A stretch of DNA of 64,000 bases from Streptacidiphilus fuscans (GCF_015690355.1 NZ_JADPRT010000002.1:631337-695336); one strand, 5' to 3'; counted from the stretch's first letter, positions 36,603 to 45,701 are shown. A program made the numbers and translations. The notes: generated from the sequence alone by a model not told the origin.

Positions 36603-38081
36603 ATGCAGCAAGCAGGCACGGACGGCCACAGCCTGATCGAGCAGTACGGCGTCGACACCATCCCGGACGCCGAGCGGACCAGCTCGCCCAAGGACATCGT
36701 CCACATCCTGGTGGGCTCCAACCTCGCCTTCGGCGTGGTCGTCTTCGGCTGGCTGCCGGTCTCCTTCGGGCTGTCCTTCTGGGGCAGCATGACCTCGCTG
36801 GTGCTCGGCACGGTGCTCGGCATCGTGCTGACCGCGCCGCTCGCGCTGGTCTCGCTGCGGACCGCGACCAACCTCTCCACCAGCTCCGGAGCGTTCTTCG
36901 GGGTGCGCGGACGGTTGATCGGCTCGCTGGTCGGCCTGCTGCTGTCGCTCGGCTATACCGCGCTGGCGCTCTGGGTCGGCGGCGACGTCGTGGTCGGCTC
37001 GCTCAACCGGATGCTGGGGCTGCCCGCCGACGGGCCCGCCTACATCGTCACCTACTCGGTGCTGGCCGTGCTCAGCGCGACCGCGGCCGTGTTCGGCTAC
37101 CGGATGCTGCTCAAGCTGGAGCGCCTGCTGATGTGGGCGATGGGCGTGCTGCTGATCGCCGGGCTCTTCGCCTTCGCGCCGCACTTCGACGCGTCCTCGC
37201 ACGGGAGTTACCTGCTCGGCGGCTTCTGGCCGACCTGGCTGCTGTCGGTCGTCGCCGCCGGTCTGAGCGGTCCGATCGCCTTCATCACGCTGCTCGGCGA
37301 CTACACCCGCTACGTCTCCCCCGCCCGCCACGCGCGGGGACGGGTGCTCTGGTCCACCGGTCTCGGGCTCTTCCTCGGCCTGCTGATCCCGCAGCTGTTC
37401 GGCACGTTCACGGCGGTGGCGACGCATGCCGGGAACAGCTACGTGCACAGCCTGATCCTCGGGTCGCCCGCCTGGTTCCTCCTTCCGCTGCTGGTCAACG
37501 GCCTGATGGGCAGCGCGGGCAACACCGGCCTGATGCTCTACAGCATGGGCCTCGACCTGGACGCGATCCTGCCGCGCGCGACGCGGCTCCAGGCCACCTA
37601 CGTGGTCGCCGCGATGGCGACGGTGCTGGTCTTCCTCGGCCACTTCGTCTGGAACGCGCAGGACGCGGTGACCTCGTTCGTGCTGATCCTCACCGCGATC
37701 GGCACGCCGTGGGCCGTGATCACCCTGATCGGCCACTACCGCTGCCGCGGCGACTACGACCAGCACTCCCTTCAGGTGCTCAACCAGCGCTCCCGGGGCG
37801 GCATCTACTGGTACCGCGCGGGCTGGAACACCGCCGCGACCGTCGCCTGGGCGGGCGGCAGCGCCCTCGGCCTCTGCGCCGTCGACACCCCCGTCTACCA
37901 GGGCCCGCTGCTCCCCTACACCGGCGGGATCGACATCAGCTTCCTGCTCTCCGGCGCCTTCGCCGCCGGGCTCTACCTGCTGCTCTCGCGGGGCGCCCGC
38001 GGTCGCGCCGGGCACCTCCCGGGAGGGCCTGACGCCCGGACGATGGGCACCACCGCGCCGCTCACCCGCGTCGTGGACTAG
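36603..38081 (+). CDS. NCS1-family cytosine/purine permease-like transporter
   Basis: Transporter of 492 residues with about 12 hydrophobic segments. SSPKDIVHILVGSNLAFGVVVFGWLP is the NCS1 TM1 start, and VVAAGLSGPIAFITLLGDYTRYV matches the CodB-like TM6 region with the family's GDYTRY. The likely substrate is a nucleobase or related heterocycle, proton- or sodium-coupled; exact specificity is unclear. AGAGGT lies nine bases before the ATG; the frame is open to 36546. It converges on the pirin gene with a strong terminator between. Confidence 0.9.
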   Translation: MQQAGTDGHSLIEQYGVDTIPDAERTSSPKDIVHILVGSNLAFGVVVFGWLPVSFGLSFWGSMTSLVLGTVLGIVLTAPLALVSLRTATNLSTSSGAFFGVRGRLIGSLVGLLLSLGYTALALWVGGDVVVGSLNRMLGLPADGPAYIVTYSVLAVLSATAAVFGYRMLLKLERLLMWAMGVLLIAGLFAFAPHFDASSHGSYLLGGFWPTWLLSVVAAGLSGPIAFITLLGDYTRYVSPARHARGRVLWSTGLGLFLGLLIPQLFGTFTAVATHAGNSYVHSLILGSPAWFLLPLLVNGLMGSAGNTGLMLYSMGLDLDAILPRATRLQATYVVAAMATVLVFLGHFVWNAQDAVTSFVLILTAIGTPWAVITLIGHYRCRGDYDQHSLQVLNQRSRGGIYWYRAGWNTAATVAWAGGSALGLCAVDTPVYQGPLLPYTGGIDISFLLSGAFAAGLYLLLSRGARGRAGHLPGGPDARTMGTTAPLTRVVD

Positions 38082-38147
38082 CGTCCGCGCCCTGAAAACT
38101 CCTCGGCCCGCGGGAGCGGCCGAGGTTGGGGCTGCCGGCAGCCCCTG

Positions 38148-38182
38148 AGGGCCGGTCGGGGAATGCGGCCCCGACCGGCCCT
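38148..38182. terminator. bidirectional hairpin terminator, permease/pirin
   Basis: AGGGCCGGTCGGGG (38148-38161) and CCCCGACCGGCCCT (38169-38182) pair perfectly over seven bases between convergent genes. Two further hairpins precede it: CCTCGGCC/GGCCGAGG (38101-38125) and GGGGCTGCCGGCAGCCCC (38128-38145), giving three stems in 82 bases. Confidence 0.9.
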
Positions 38183-38214
38183 GATCATCTTTGCCGCGCT
38201 CGTCCGCGTCGCGG

Positions 38215-39183
38215 TCAGCGCTCGCGGCCGCGTGGCTTGAGGCGGAGGCCCGGGAGTTCGGGGGCCGGGATCGGGTGGCCGTCGTAGCCGTGGACCTCGC
38301 CGAAGCGGTCGCCCGTCATCCAGTCCTGGCGGGCGGCGGCGATCTCCTCGTGCGAGCGGCCGACGAAGTTCCACCACATGACCAGCTTCTCGGCGAACGG
38401 CTCGCCGCCCAGCAGCATCACGCTCGCCGGTCCGTCGTCCGCGCGCAGCGGGAGGGAGCGGCGGCCGCAGCCGAGGTAGAGCAGGGAGCCGGGCTCGATC
38501 CGGACGCCGTCGACCACGGCGGCGCCGGACATGGCCAGGGCCGCGTACTCGAAGTCGGGCTGGAGCGGGAGCTCAGCCTCCGCGCCTGCGGCGAGGCTGA
38601 GGTCAGCGCCCATCAGCGGCGTGAAGGTTCGGCCCGGGGAGGTCGCGCCGTCCAGGCTGCCGAGGATCACGGTGGCGTCCACGCCCTGGCCCTGGACGCG
38701 GGGCAGCTCCGGGTGGTGGTCGAAGCTCGGTTCGGTGAAGCGGTCGCCGTCCGGCAGCGCGACCCACAACTGGGCTCCGTGCAGCCACTTTCCGTGCGAC
38801 TTCGGCGACATCTCGGAGTGGGAGATGGCGTGACCCGCCGTCATCAGGCCCAGCTCGCGCGGGTGCACGGTCTGGACGGAGCCGAGGCTGTCGCGGTGCT
38901 CGACGAATCCGTCGTGCAGCCAACTGACCGTCTGCAGGCCCATGTGCGGGTGCGGTGCGACCCGCATGCCGGGCTCGCGCTCGATGTCGTCGGGACCGTA
39001 GTGGTCGACGAAGCACCACGCGCCGATCATGCGCCGCCCCAGGTTCGGCAGCAGCCGCCGCACCACCGTGCTCTCACCGAGCTGGACCGGCTTGCCGGTC
39101 AGCAACTCCCGTACGGGCTGCGCGGAGACGTCCTCGCGTCCGCCGCAGAGCGTCGGCTGGGGCTTCACGTCGAGGTTGCTCAT
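38215..39183 (-). CDS. pirin-family cupin protein
   Basis: Double-cupin protein of 322 residues. The iron site motif is GMRVAPHPHMGLQTVSWLHDGFVEHRDSLG, with the two His of HPHMG, the later His of VEHRDS and a distal Glu. GHAISHSEMS is the second conserved block, and the C-terminus has LGGEPFAEKLVMWWNFVG. Pirins range from quercetinases to redox regulators, so the role is not fixed. GGGAG lies six bases before the ATG. It sits next to oxyR (36 bases from the oxyR stop), which fits redox-related control but does not prove it. Confidence 0.92.
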   Translation of the reverse strand: MSNLDVKPQPTLCGGREDVSAQPVRELLTGKPVQLGESTVVRRLLPNLGRRMIGAWCFVDHYGPDDIEREPGMRVAPHPHMGLQTVSWLHDGFVEHRDSLGSVQTVHPRELGLMTAGHAISHSEMSPKSHGKWLHGAQLWVALPDGDRFTEPSFDHHPELPRVQGQGVDATVILGSLDGATSPGRTFTPLMGADLSLAAGAEAELPLQPDFEYAALAMSGAAVVDGVRIEPGSLLYLGCGRRSLPLRADDGPASVMLLGGEPFAEKLVMWWNFVGRSHEEIAAARQDWMTGDRFGEVHGYDGHPIPAPELPGLRLKPRGRER

Positions 39184-39219
39184 GCCGTCTCCCTACACGC
39201 TTCGCTTCTCGCGGGCAGC

Positions 39220-40140
39220 CTACGGCTCGATGATCCGAACCGGGAGTTCGCGTACCGCGACACGCAACGACTCCGCGAAGCGCTCGTACTCAGCCGTGCG
39301 CGGCGACGACGGACGGTGCGACAGGCCGATCCGCCGCCCAGGCGGCGGATCGCTGAACCGGGTCGCGGCCAGCCCCGCCGCGCGTCCCGTCTCCACCGGC
39401 ACCGCCGTCGCCGGGAGCAGCGTCACCCCGAGGCCGCCCGCGACCAGCTGCACCAGCGTCGACAGCCCCGCCGCCCGCGTCGCGCCCGGCTCCGCGCCGA
39501 CCTCGCGGCAGAGGTCCAGCGCCTGGTCGCGCAGGCAGTGGCCCTCCTCAAGCAGCAGCACGTCGAGGTCGAGCAGCACGTCGCGCGGCACGTCCACGCG
39601 TCCGGCGAGCTCGTGGTCGGGCGGGGTGACCAGGACGAAGTCCTCGTCGTAGAGCGGGATGTCGACCAGCCCCGCGCCCCCGGGAAGGGCGAGCAGCAGC
39701 AGGTCGAGCCGGCCGGACTGCAGCCCGTCGACCAGTTGGTGGGTGCGCTCTTCGTGGACGTGCAGGTCGAGGTCCGGGTAGTGGTCGCGGGCCAGCCGCA
39801 GCACGGTCGGCAGCAGGTAAGGCGCGATCGTCGGGATCACGCCCAGGTGCAGCGGCCCGGTGAAGGGACGCCGTGTGGCGTCGACCTCCTCCGTCAGCGC
39901 GTTGAGCTCGCCCAGGACGCGGCGCGCGCGGACGGCGACACGCTCGCCGACGGGTGTGATGATGACCTTGCGGGTGGTGCGCTCCACCAGCTGGACGCCG
40001 AGCGCCTCCTCGAGCGCCGCGACGGCTCCGGACAGCGCCGGCTGGCTCATCCGCAGCGACGCCGCGGCCTCGCGGAAGTGCCGGTGCTCGGCCACGGCGG
40101 CGAAGGCGCGAAGCTGCGCCACACTGGGGGTCTTACTGAT
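39220..40140 (-). CDS. oxyR: OxyR hydrogen peroxide-sensing regulator
   Basis: LysR-type regulator. The HTH (FREAAASLRMSQPALSGAVAALEEAL) is followed by the sensor with LEEGHCLRDQALDLCREVG, the two redox Cys nine apart that form the OxyR disulfide. It activates the divergent ahpC-ahpD. The start is unusual: GGAGGA sits five bases from an ATC codon at 40140, giving xSKTPSVAQLRAF. The first canonical start is GTG at 40122 (300 residues), 22 bases from any ribosome site. TACAAT at 40170-40165 gives an mRNA start that fits the ATC. Start therefore uncertain. Confidence 0.93.
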   Translation of the reverse strand: MSKTPSVAQLRAFAAVAEHRHFREAAASLRMSQPALSGAVAALEEALGVQLVERTTRKVIITPVGERVAVRARRVLGELNALTEEVDATRRPFTGPLHLGVIPTIAPYLLPTVLRLARDHYPDLDLHVHEERTHQLVDGLQSGRLDLLLLALPGGAGLVDIPLYDEDFVLVTPPDHELAGRVDVPRDVLLDLDVLLLEEGHCLRDQALDLCREVGAEPGATRAAGLSTLVQLVAGGLGVTLLPATAVPVETGRAAGLAATRFSDPPPGRRIGLSHRPSSPRTAEYERFAESLRVAVRELPVRIIEP

Positions 40141-40158
40141 AGCTTCCTCCGATCAACA

Positions 40159-40190
40159 GGTTTGATTGTAGCTATTTCCCTGATCAAACC
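40159..40190. promoter_or_regulatory. OxyR operator between oxyR and ahpC
   Basis: GGTTTGAT (40159-40166) and ATCAAACC (40183-40190) form an 8-bp perfect inverted repeat over 16 bases. It covers the oxyR -10 (TACAAT on the minus strand, 40170-40165). A third ATCAA lies at 40152-40156, giving tandem half-sites as expected for a LysR tetramer. Confidence 0.7.
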
Positions 40191-40244
40191 CGGTTGTGCG
40201 AGGTTGGCCGAGTACGTCAAGCAACCTTCTGAGGAGACCCCTCC

Positions 40245-40799
40245 GTGCTGACCATCGGCGACAAGTTCCCCGAGTACGACCTCACCGCCTGCGTCTCGCT
40301 GGAATCCGGCAAGGAGTTCGAGGCGATCAACCACAAGTCCTACGAGGGCAAGTGGCGCGTGGTGTTCTTCTGGCCGATGGACTTCACCTTCGTCTGCCCG
40401 ACCGAGATCGCCGCCTTCGGCAAGCTGAACGACGAGTTCGCCGACCGTGACGCGCAGATCCTCGGCGTCTCCGGCGACTCCGAGTTCGTGCACCACGCCT
40501 GGCGCAAGGACCACAAGGACCTGCGCGACCTGCCCTTCCCGATGCTGGCCGACATCAAGCACGAGCTGATGCGCGACTGCGGCGTCGAGGGCGCGGACGG
40601 CACCGCCCAGCGCGCGGTCTTCATCGTGGACCCGAACAACGAGATCCAGTTCGTGATGGTCACCGCCGGTTCCGTGGGCCGCAACCCCAAGGAGGTCCTG
40701 CGGGTCCTCGACGCGCTGCAGACCGACGAGCTGTGCCCGTGCAACTGGACCAAGGGCGAGGAGACGCTGGACGCCGGCGCGCTGCTCGCGGGCGAGTGA
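40245..40799 (+). CDS. ahpC: alkyl hydroperoxide reductase AhpC (peroxiredoxin)
   Basis: Two-Cys peroxiredoxin of 184 residues. The peroxidatic Cys is in [19 protein letters not shown], the catalytic Thr/Arg are in place, and the resolving Cys is in [11 protein letters not shown]. It reduces peroxides and is recycled by AhpD in actinomycetes. GTG start with GAGGAGAC upstream. It is 16 bases before ahpD and divergent from oxyR across a shared operator, as in S. coelicolor. Confidence 0.98.
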   Translation: MLTIGDKFPEYDLTACVSLESGKEFEAINHKSYEGKWRVVFFWPMDFTFVCPTEIAAFGKLNDEFADRDAQILGVSGDSEFVHHAWRKDHKDLRDLPFPMLADIKHELMRDCGVEGADGTAQRAVFIVDPNNEIQFVMVTAGSVGRNPKEVLRVLDALQTDELCPCNWTKGEETLDAGALLAGE

Positions 40800-40815
40800 G
40801 CGGGTAGTCCACACC

Positions 40816-41346
40816 ATGGCACTCGACGAACTGAAGGCAGCCCTCCCGGACTACGCCAAGGACCTCAAGCTCAACCTGGGCTCGGTCATCGGCAACGCGG
40901 ACCTGCCGGAGCAGCAGCTCTGGGGCACGGTCCTCGCCTGCGCGATCGCCTCGCGCAGCGAGCGGGTGCTCTCCGAGCTGGAGCCGGAAGCCCGCGCCAA
41001 CCTCAAGCCTGAGGCGTACGAGGCGGCGAAGGCCGCGGCGGCGATCATGGCGATGAACAACGTCTACTACCGGACGCTGCATCTGCTCTCCGACAAGGAG
41101 TACAGCACGATGCGGGCCGGCCTGCGGATGAACGTCATCGGCAACCCGGGCGTGGAGAAGGTCGACTTCGAGCTCTGGTCCCTGGCGGTCTCGGCGATCA
41201 ACGGCTGCGGCCAGTGCCTGGACTCTCACGAGCAGGTGCTGCGCAAGGCGGGCGTCGAGCGCGAGGTCATCCAGGCCGCGGTCAAGATCGCCGCGGTCGT
41301 CCAGGCCGTCGGCGTCACGCTCGAGGCCGAAGGCCGCATGAACTGA
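40816..41346 (+). CDS. ahpD: alkyl hydroperoxidase AhpD
   Basis: Protein of 176 residues with the AhpD catalytic motif: [28 protein letters not shown], containing E...CxxC...H of the active site. [28 protein letters not shown] is the second conserved block. It recycles AhpC using lipoylated proteins. The gene follows ahpC by 16 bases in one operon under OxyR. A modular inverted repeat begins four bases after the stop and may terminate the transcript. Confidence 0.97.
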   Translation: MALDELKAALPDYAKDLKLNLGSVIGNADLPEQQLWGTVLACAIASRSERVLSELEPEARANLKPEAYEAAKAAAAIMAMNNVYYRTLHLLSDKEYSTMRAGLRMNVIGNPGVEKVDFELWSLAVSAINGCGQCLDSHEQVLRKAGVEREVIQAAVKIAAVVQAVGVTLEAEGRMN

Positions 41347-41350
41347 GCCC

Positions 41351-41540
41351 AGGGGCGCGGGGAACTGCGCGAGCAACCACCCAATCGGGATGGCCCTGCT
41401 CGTTCGGCGAGTCACCACACACGGTGGCTTGTCGCGCAGTTCCCCGCGCCCCTTGCGGGCTGCAACTACCGGCGGCAGCACAGGCCAGGCTTGTCGCGCC
41501 CACGCGGCGGAGCCGCAGATCAGCAGAGCCCCGCGCCCCT
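41351..41540. repeat. modular intergenic repeat, copy at ahpD 3' end
   Basis: Module A (AGGGGCGCGGGGAACTGCGC, from 41351) is inverted at 41423-41452. Module C (GATGGCCCTGCTCGTT, 41389-41404) lies between them. Module B in reverse (GGCTTGTCGCGCCCACGC ... CCCCGCGCCCCT) fills 41488-41540. The same modules occur at 45.9 and 62.4 kb. The large A/A' dyad can form a long stem and may end transcripts from both sides. Confidence 0.85.
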
Positions 41541-41547
41541 GCTGTGC

Positions 41548-42918
41548 TTACTCGCTTGCCGCAGCGCTGAGCGCCGCGCGGATGTCCTCGTCGACGTGGT
41601 AGCGCTGGCGGAGGTAGCCGACCGTGGTGTTGGTGACAGCGACCAGCGGGACCGAGACGATCGCTCCGCCGATGCCGCCGACGATCGAGCCGCAGGTCAC
41701 CGCGAGGATCACCGCGAGCGGGTGGATCCGGACCGCGCGGCCGAGGATGAGGGGCTGGAGCAGGTGGCCCTCGATCTGCTGGACGCCCAGCAGGACCACC
41801 AGGACCAGCGCCGCAGTCACGATGCCGTGCGTCACCAGGCCGATCAGGACCGCGATCGTGCCGGTCACCAGCGCGCCGACCAGCGGGACGAACGCGCCGA
41901 GGAAGATGATCACCGCGATCGGCATCGCCAGCGGGACACCCAGCAGGTAGATCCCGATACCGATCGACACCGCGTCGATGAACGCGACCATCACCGTGCC
42001 GCGCACGTACGCGGTCAGCGTCGCCCACGCGCGCGGGCCCGCGCCCGCCATCGCCATGCGGGAGCGCAGCGGCAGCAGCCGGAGCGTCCAGCCCCAGATC
42101 CGCTCGCCGTCGTAGAGCAGGAAGAACGTGCAGAACGCGGCCAGGAAGACGCCGGTCACGATCTCCACCACGATGCCGACCGTGGAGAAGCCGAACGAGG
42201 TGATCTGGTCGCTGTTGGTGCCGACGACCTTGGTCAGCTGGTTGGCGAACTCGTTGATCTGCTTGTCGGTGAGGTGCATCGGCCCGGTCTCGAGCCAGTG
42301 CTTGATCTGCAGGATGCCGGTCTGGACGTGGTCGGTGACCTGGTTGAGGTTGGTGCTGACCTGCCAGACCACGAACCAGGCGACCAGCGCGATGCCGATC
42401 AGCCCGCCGAGGAAGGTCATCGCCGTGGCCGGGCCGCGCGGAACGCCGTGGCGGCGGAACCACGAGACGGTCGGCTGCAGCAGCGCGCTGATCAGCAGCG
42501 CGGCGACGAAGGCGAAGGCGACGATCCGCAGCGTGCCGATGATCCGGAACAGGAAGTACAGGCCGGCGCCGACGATCAGCATGCGCCAGATGCCCTCGGC
42601 GGCCACCCGCAGCGTCCACGGGACGGCCTCGGAGGGGTGCGCAGGGCGCGCCGGGTAGGGCGGCTGCCCGTTCGGCTGCCCGTTCAGGCCGCCGCCGTTC
42701 ACCGTGCCCGCAGGCAGCCCGCCGGAGCCGTCCGCCGAAGCGAGCGGGGCCGAGGCAGGAGCCGGGATCGGGTGCTGCTCGGCCGCGTGCACCTCGATCG
42801 GGTGCCGCTCGATCGGGACGTGGACGACCGGATCCGGCTGCGGAGGCGCCTCGGCCTCGGCGCGCCTACGGGCGACACGCCCGATCAACGCCGACCATCC
42901 GCCGCCCTCGCCCGCCAT
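41548..42918 (-). CDS. AI-2E family transporter-like protein
   Basis: Membrane protein of 456 residues. A ~105-residue hydrophilic N-terminus rich in Pro/Gly/Ala is followed by eight hydrophobic segments in the AI-2E (PerM/TqsA) arrangement. Visible blocks are RIVAFAFVAALLISALLQPTV, TGVFLAAFCTFFLLYDGERIW, FLGAFVPLVGALVTGTIAVLI and QQIEGHLLQPLILGRAVRIHPLAVILAV. The family has exporters of varied solutes; quorum signalling is not implied here. ATG at 42918 is preferred, with GAAGGGGCGG upstream; an in-frame GTG at 42942 is the alternative. Confidence 0.9.
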   Translation of the reverse strand: MAGEGGGWSALIGRVARRRAEAEAPPQPDPVVHVPIERHPIEVHAAEQHPIPAPASAPLASADGSGGLPAGTVNGGGLNGQPNGQPPYPARPAHPSEAVPWTLRVAAEGIWRMLIVGAGLYFLFRIIGTLRIVAFAFVAALLISALLQPTVSWFRRHGVPRGPATAMTFLGGLIGIALVAWFVVWQVSTNLNQVTDHVQTGILQIKHWLETGPMHLTDKQINEFANQLTKVVGTNSDQITSFGFSTVGIVVEIVTGVFLAAFCTFFLLYDGERIWGWTLRLLPLRSRMAMAGAGPRAWATLTAYVRGTVMVAFIDAVSIGIGIYLLGVPLAMPIAVIIFLGAFVPLVGALVTGTIAVLIGLVTHGIVTAALVLVVLLGVQQIEGHLLQPLILGRAVRIHPLAVILAVTCGSIVGGIGGAIVSVPLVAVTNTTVGYLRQRYHVDEDIRAALSAAASE

Positions 42919-42942
42919 TACGTCCGCCCCTTCTCCCTGCAC

Positions 42943-43147
42943 TGTCCGTCCGGTCTCGAACGGTACCGGGTGCGCCGGGCGACAGGAGCAACCGGCACCC
43001 GTGGATCAGGGAGACATCAGGGAGATGTCGGGGATCAGATCAAAATCTTTCGGGCAAATCGGGAAAAAGAGGTTTAGCCCGGTAAACGCGCGGGGACGGT
43101 GCTTCACGAGGCCGTCCCGCACACGCGGCCTCTCCGTGGGAGAAGTA
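42943..43147. other. intergenic, AT-rich promoter region of AI-2E gene
   Basis: About 200 bases with no ORF. An AT-rich patch at roughly 43035-43080 includes a GTTTA/TAAAC pair. Tandem copies of ATCAGGGAGA-like sequence lie near 43010-43030. No RNA family was recognised. Confidence 0.4.
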
Positions 43148-43182
43148 GGAAGCCCCCGATCGGACAGGGATCGGGGGCTTCC
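43148..43182 (-). terminator. hairpin terminator of transglycosylase gene
   Basis: GGAAGCCCCCGATC (43148-43161) pairs perfectly with GATCGGGGGCTTCC (43169-43182) over seven bases, 38 bases after the minus-strand stop of the transglycosylase gene. Confidence 0.92.
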
Positions 43183-43219
43183 ACACGTTCAACGCCAGGC
43201 CGGAGCCGGCGGTACCGGA

Positions 43220-43900
43220 TCAGTACCAGCTGTGGGCCTGCCAGAAGTCCCACGCGCCGCAGGGGCTGCCGTAGCGGGAGTTCATGTAGTTCAGGCCCCA
43301 CCGTATCTGCGTGGCGGGGTTGGTCTGCCAGTCGGCGCCGGCGGAAGCCATCTTGTCGCCGGGCAGCGCCTGGACCAGGCCGTACGCGCCGGAGGACGCG
43401 TTGGTCGCCTGGTAGTTCCACCCGCTCTCACGGGTGACGATCTGGCTGAAGCACTCGAACTGGGTGGTGTTCCCGATGATCGACGCGGCCAGTGCCTGGA
43501 CGGAGCCGGGGCTGTAGGACACCAGTTGGGCACGCTCTGCCGCGGCCTGGCGGCTCGCGGCCTCCTGCGCTGCCGCCGCGGCGGCACGAGCACGAGCTGC
43601 TGCCTCTGCGGCCGCCTTGGCGTGGGCGGCGTTCGCGGCCTGCGTGCGGGCTGCCTGGGCGGCGGCCTTCTGTGCGGTGACAGTGGCCGCAGCCTGCTGG
43701 GCGTCACTCTGGCGGTACAGGTTGTCGCTGATGACCTGAGCCGAGTTGCCCGACGGGATTGCGGAGAGGAGGGTCGAGCCTGCGACGTCGGACACCTGGG
43801 CAGGCTTCGCCTCACCCGAGGCGACGCCGACAACGGCGCCGACGGCAGTCACGGCAGTGGCGGAGGCCACGGCCATCCCCCGAACCGAAATCCGGTTCAC
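43220..43900 (-). CDS. secreted lytic transglycosylase-like (SLT) protein
   Basis: Exported protein of 226 residues. The signal region is VNRISVRGMAVASATAVTAV with a hydrophobic core to about residue 24. A long Ala/Gln-rich helix (residues ~60-130, heptad-like AAAQAARTQAANAAHAKAAAEA) precedes the SLT domain. In the domain, CFSQIVTRESGWNYQATNASSGAYGLVQALPGDKM carries the catalytic Glu in RESGWN and the G(A/L)YGL(V/M)Q motif. It should cut peptidoglycan glycan strands. GTG at 43900 has GGAAGGA upstream. The long leader can fold into a pseudoknot that covers the ribosome site. Confidence 0.92.
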   Translation of the reverse strand: MNRISVRGMAVASATAVTAVGAVVGVASGEAKPAQVSDVAGSTLLSAIPSGNSAQVISDNLYRQSDAQQAAATVTAQKAAAQAARTQAANAAHAKAAAEAAARARAAAAAAQEAASRQAAAERAQLVSYSPGSVQALAASIIGNTTQFECFSQIVTRESGWNYQATNASSGAYGLVQALPGDKMASAGADWQTNPATQIRWGLNYMNSRYGSPCGAWDFWQAHSWY

Positions 43901-44030
43901 ATGGTTTCCTTCCAGCGTCGCCCGCGTGGTGACCGAACGGACGAACCCCGCCCTTGACGCTGGCCTCCCCGGTGCACTGGTCACGGAAGACGCGGGCCCG
44001 CTCGTACCCCGGTTTCCCGGGGCACGGTTC
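43901..44030 (-). promoter_or_regulatory. structured leader, candidate riboswitch, of SLT gene
   Basis: Minus-strand leader with three helices. First, a 9-bp stem with GAAA tetraloop (44004-44025; CCCCGG-GAAA-CCGGGG core). Second, a long-range helix joins CCCGCGT (43996-43990) and GTGACC (43984-43979) to GGTCAC (43934-43929) and ACGCGGG (43927-43921). Third, CCAGCGTC (43963-43956) pairs with GACGCTGG (43919-43912), which ends in the GG of the ribosome site. The third interlocks with the second: pseudoknot or switch. It lacks the CAGCTAACC-type core of the c-di-AMP riboswitch that precedes related genes. Confidence 0.6.
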
Positions 44031-44378
44031 CAAATCGGGCGGCGTGCGGCCTCACGATGTTCAGTTGTTGTGTGTGGATTGCGAACGGATGGTGCATGTT
44101 CCGTTTGCAAGTCGTGCCGCACGCAGGGCCTGACAGATCCCACACACTGCCGCACGGCGGCGCGCAAGCGCAATTCCCCTCTGCGTGGCGAAGCTCACAT
44201 GGCTCAGTGGGCCACCAATTCACGCCAGTCACTCGCCTGACGGGTGACGGATCGTTACGATGCTCTGCCCTCCCGGCGCGGAACCGGGAGGGCACAGGTG
44301 TTATGAGTGACTGTCGTCCTGTTCGGCGGTTTTGAGACCGCCTCAGGCTTCTTCGACGCCTTGGGCGTCTTGAGTGCC
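44031..44378. other. intergenic, SLT promoter and phoH end
   Basis: About 350 bases with no credible ORF. A 10-bp hairpin GCCCTCCCGG/CCGGGAGGGC lies at about 44270-44295, 84 bases past the phoH stop on the minus strand, and may be its terminator or the barrier between genes. AACGGA/TCCGTT (around 44085-44107) is a short dyad in the likely promoter zone. Confidence 0.4.
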
Positions 44379-45701
44379 TTAGGGCTGAATGTCCTCCAGC
44401 ATCTCGGTCACCAGCGCGGCGATCGGCGAACGCTCCGAACGGTTGAGCGTCACGTGGGCGAAGAGCGGATGCCCCTTCAGCTTCTCCACGACCGCCACGA
44501 CCCCGTCGTACCGACCGACCCTCAGGTTGTCGCGCTGCGCGACGTCGTGGGTGAGCACGACCCGCGAACCCTGCCCGATTCGGGACAGAACGGTCAGCAG
44601 GACGTTGCGCTCCAACGACTGCGCCTCGTCGACAATGACGTAGGCGTCGTGCAGCGAACGACCACGGATGTGGGTCAGCGGCAGCACCTCCAGCATTCCG
44701 CGGGAGAGCACCTCCTCGATCACGTCCGGGGTGGTCACCGCGGAGAGGGTGTCGAAGACGGCCTGAGCCCAGGGGCTCATCTTCTCCGACTCGGAGCCCG
44801 GGAGGTAGCCCAACTCCTGCCCGCCGACCGCGTAGAGAGGCCGGAACACCATCACCTTGCGGTGCTGGCGCCGCTCCAGCACGGCCTCCAGGCCGGCGCA
44901 GAGCGCCAACGCGGACTTGCCGGTGCCGGCCCGCCCGCCGAGCGAGACGATTCCCACCTCCTGGTCCAACAGCAGGTCCAGCGCCACCCGCTGTTCCGCG
45001 CTGCGCCCGCGCAGCCCGAAGGCCTCGCGGTCGCCGCGCACGAGCCGGACCCGACCGTCGGCGGTGACCCGTCCCAGCGCGCGCCCGCGCTCGGAGGTGA
45101 TCACCAGTCCGGTGTGCACGGGAAGGTCCCGCGCCTCCGGAAGATCGATCGGTTCGCCCGTGAACAGGCCGTCAACCTCCTCAGCACTGACGGCCAGATC
45201 GGACATTCCGGTCCAACCGGAGGTGATGGCAAGCTCCGCGCGGTACTCCTCGGCCAACAGGCCGACGGAGGAGGCCTTGACGCGCAGCGGCAGGTCCTTG
45301 GAGACGACGGTGACGTCGAACCCCTCGGCCTGGAGGTTCCTCGCGACGGCGAGGATCCGGGTGTCGGCGTCGCCCAGCCGGTAGCCGGCGGGGAGGACGG
45401 TGGGGTCGGTGTGGTTCAGCTCGACCCTGATCGTGCCGCCGAGTTCGCCCACCGGGATCGGGGCGTCCAACCGGCCGTAGCGGACCCGGTAGTCGTCCAG
45501 CAGACGGAGCGCCTGCCGGGCGAAGTAACCGAGCTCAGGGTGGTGCCGCTTGGCTTCCAGCTCGGTCACCACGACCACGGGAAGCACGACCTCGTGCTCC
45601 TCGAACCTGGTCATGGCGCTCGGGTCAGCCAGCAGGACACTGGTGTCGAGGACGTACGTGCGCCGGTCGTGCGTACTCCGGCGGCTCTTGACACTGACCA
45701 C
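44379..45701 (-). CDS. phoH: PhoH-family ATPase with N-terminal PIN domain
   Basis: PIN-PhoH (PhoH2-type) protein of 440 residues. The PIN nuclease domain has [29 protein letters not shown] and [15 protein letters not shown], with the acidic metal ligands in order. The PhoH half has [25 protein letters not shown] (Walker A) and [15 protein letters not shown] (Walker B), plus [14 protein letters not shown]. PhoH2 proteins are RNA helicase-ribonucleases. GTG at 45701 follows GGGAGG. It trails the cis-prenyltransferase in the same direction, separated by an intergenic repeat. Confidence 0.93.
   Translation of the reverse strand: MVSVKSRRSTHDRRTYVLDTSVLLADPSAMTRFEEHEVVLPVVVVTELEAKRHHPELGYFARQALRLLDDYRVRYGRLDAPIPVGELGGTIRVELNHTDPTVLPAGYRLGDADTRILAVARNLQAEGFDVTVVSKDLPLRVKASSVGLLAEEYRAELAITSGWTGMSDLAVSAEEVDGLFTGEPIDLPEARDLPVHTGLVITSERGRALGRVTADGRVRLVRGDREAFGLRGRSAEQRVALDLLLDQEVGIVSLGGRAGTGKSALALCAGLEAVLERRQHRKVMVFRPLYAVGGQELGYLPGSESEKMSPWAQAVFDTLSAVTTPDVIEEVLSRGMLEVLPLTHIRGRSLHDAYVIVDEAQSLERNVLLTVLSRIGQGSRVVLTHDVAQRDNLRVGRYDGVVAVVEKLKGHPLFAHVTLNRSERSPIAALVTEMLEDIQP

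Noticed and set aside
40796..40816. Frameshift or fusion between ahpC and ahpD
   Set aside because: AhpC ends normally after CPCNW and AhpD starts with its own ATG 16 bases later.
43901..44100. c-di-AMP (ydaO) riboswitch before the transglycosylase gene
   Set aside because: The conserved CGAATCCG and CAGCTAACC-type segments are not found in the leader on the minus strand, although the gene type fits.
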